The position numbers and the translations under genes are program-made. This document shows positions 14,537 to 15,272 of a stretch of DNA of 15,272 nucleotides, piece after piece. How positions within the stretch are numbered: position 1 is the stretch's first letter; every line of letters starts with the position of its first letter. Under the pieces are notes generated by a model. That model did no database searches. It was not told the origin of the DNA and was given only the letters and a program-made list of their open reading frames with translations. The DNA comes from Bacteroidales bacterium (GTDB lineage Bacteria > Bacteroidota > Bacteroidia > Bacteroidales > P3): assembly GCA_017545365.1 (NCBI GenBank), contig JAFWOP010000044.1:1-15272 (forward strand). Direction: 5' to 3'.

Positions 14537-15272
14537 TTGTTGGAAGAGTTATTTTTTCTTGTGATAAACCAGCCTATCTCGGGACGGAGGGCGAAAGTCT
14601 CTTTGTCCTGTGTGAGGCCTACAAAGCCCGTCCAGAGGGTGAGGTCGTGCTTTTTTCTATTAATGTCGGTGAACTCCAAGGGGACTGAGACAATTTCGGC
14701 TGGGATGTTGGATGCAGCGTCGGCGATACCTTTGAAGTCGCTGCGATGCTTGTCGTCGTCGTAGGGATAGAACTTGACTATCCAGCCGTCGGCAATATAA
14801 TATGGGTCGCCACACATCTCGCGCTTGAGGTCGTGCTGCTTGTACATGCCGCGCCAGAACTTGGTGTCCACCTCACCGTTGGCTGCCTTCTCTATCTTGC
14901 GGAGGATGGGCAGCAGTTCGTCCACCCACCAGTCGAGTTTGTACTTGCGGAGTGCCTCGGTGCGCTCAACGATGGTGTGCCAATCCTCTGGCGTGCCTTC
15001 GAGGATGACCTGCGGGATGCCGCAGATTACATACAACTTGTATATGAAATATTCCTGCATAGCCGACATGATGGTTATCTGTGAGGCGGCGCGGGTAACG
15101 GCAGTGGAGGTGGAGAAGTTGCAGGTGAGTGTGTTGACAAGGCTGTCGCCCACATACTTTGCTATCTGCTTGGTAAACTGGGGGAAGTAACGCTCCCACG
15201 GGCTGTTGGGGTTGTCGAGACTGATGCCATTGCTGACAACGATAAGTGTTTTCTTGCCCTCGAAGTCCACGA
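14533..15272 (-). CDS. DUF4419 domain protein (5' end outside the window)
   Basis: The frame is open from the right edge to a TGA at 14535-14533 and shows at least 245 residues. A GTG at 15270 could be read as a start but lies inside the conserved domain, so the true start is beyond the window. Matching DUF4419 (PF14388) are CNFSTSTAVTRAASQITIM, a YFIYKLYVICGIPQVILEGT segment, the DWW-x5-LPIL motif, DTKFWRGMYK and GWIVKFYPYD. No signal peptide or membrane segment is visible in the part present. The biochemical role of DUF4419 is unknown to me. Its stop overlaps the start of the C25 peptidase (ATGA), so the two are probably one operon with coupled translation, which is odd for a likely cytoplasmic protein and a secreted protease. 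Confidence 0.85.
   Translation of the reverse strand, partial: VDFEGKKTLIVVSNGISLDNPNSPWERYFPQFTKQIAKYVGDSLVNTLTCNFSTSTAVTRAASQITIMSAMQEYFIYKLYVICGIPQVILEGTPEDWHTIVERTEALRKYKLDWWVDELLPILRKIEKAANGEVDTKFWRGMYKQHDLKREMCGDPYYIADGWIVKFYPYDDDKHRSDFKGIADAASNIPAEIVSVPLEFTDINRKKHDLTLWTGFVGLTQDKETFALRPEIGWFITRKNNSSNK

Noticed and set aside
15268..15270. GTG start for the DUF4419 gene
   Set aside because: It falls inside conserved DUF4419 sequence and the frame stays open to the window edge, so the gene is taken as 5'-truncated by the window.

Overview
The window comes from a member of the Bacteroidota, most likely order Bacteroidales. Two very large secreted proteins end in type IX secretion (T9SS) type A sorting domains. 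One of them is a gingipain-type C25 cysteine peptidase. A lipoprotein pairs a fimbrillin-like N-terminus with a lectin-like C-terminus. Two promoters match the Bacteroidota pattern (TTTG or TTG at -33, TAnnTTTG at -7), and start codons lack Shine-Dalgarno sequences. The species cannot be named from this sequence. Genes are GC-rich and spacers AT-rich.

Layout: (1) 1-150, minus strand: first 50 codons of an exported protein that runs off the left edge. (2) 151-662: a divergent 512-bp spacer with a promoter for the left gene and several hairpins or palindromes. (3) 663-5402, plus: a 1579-aa multidomain surface protein (repeated beta-sandwich domains, fibronectin type III, CUB-like, T9SS tail). 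(4) 5615-7222, plus: a fimbrillin-like lipoprotein with its own promoter. (5) 7242-7278: a strong bidirectional terminator between convergent genes. (6) 10165-7281, minus: two genes overlapping by ATGA. The first is a two-helix membrane protein with two Rossmann/RCK-like domains and a C-terminal RyR-like domain. The second is a soluble protein ending in a canonical RyR domain. (7) 10166-10489: a spacer packed with 7- and 8-bp short tandem repeats and two competing hairpins. (8) 15272-10490, minus: a DUF4419 protein (5' end outside the window) overlapping by ATGA the start of the 1348-aa C25 peptidase.

The most unusual parts are these. The RyR pair puts RyR-type domains on both a membrane RCK-like protein and a soluble partner, which suggests a ligand-responsive signalling or stress module of unknown function. 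The intergenic heptamer repeat recurs twice inside the peptidase gene, in the same reading frame. A presumably cytoplasmic DUF4419 protein is translationally coupled to a secreted protease. Three genes (the two T9SS proteins and the lipoprotein) make cell-surface or secreted products. The RyR pair and DUF4419 look intracellular or inner-membrane.
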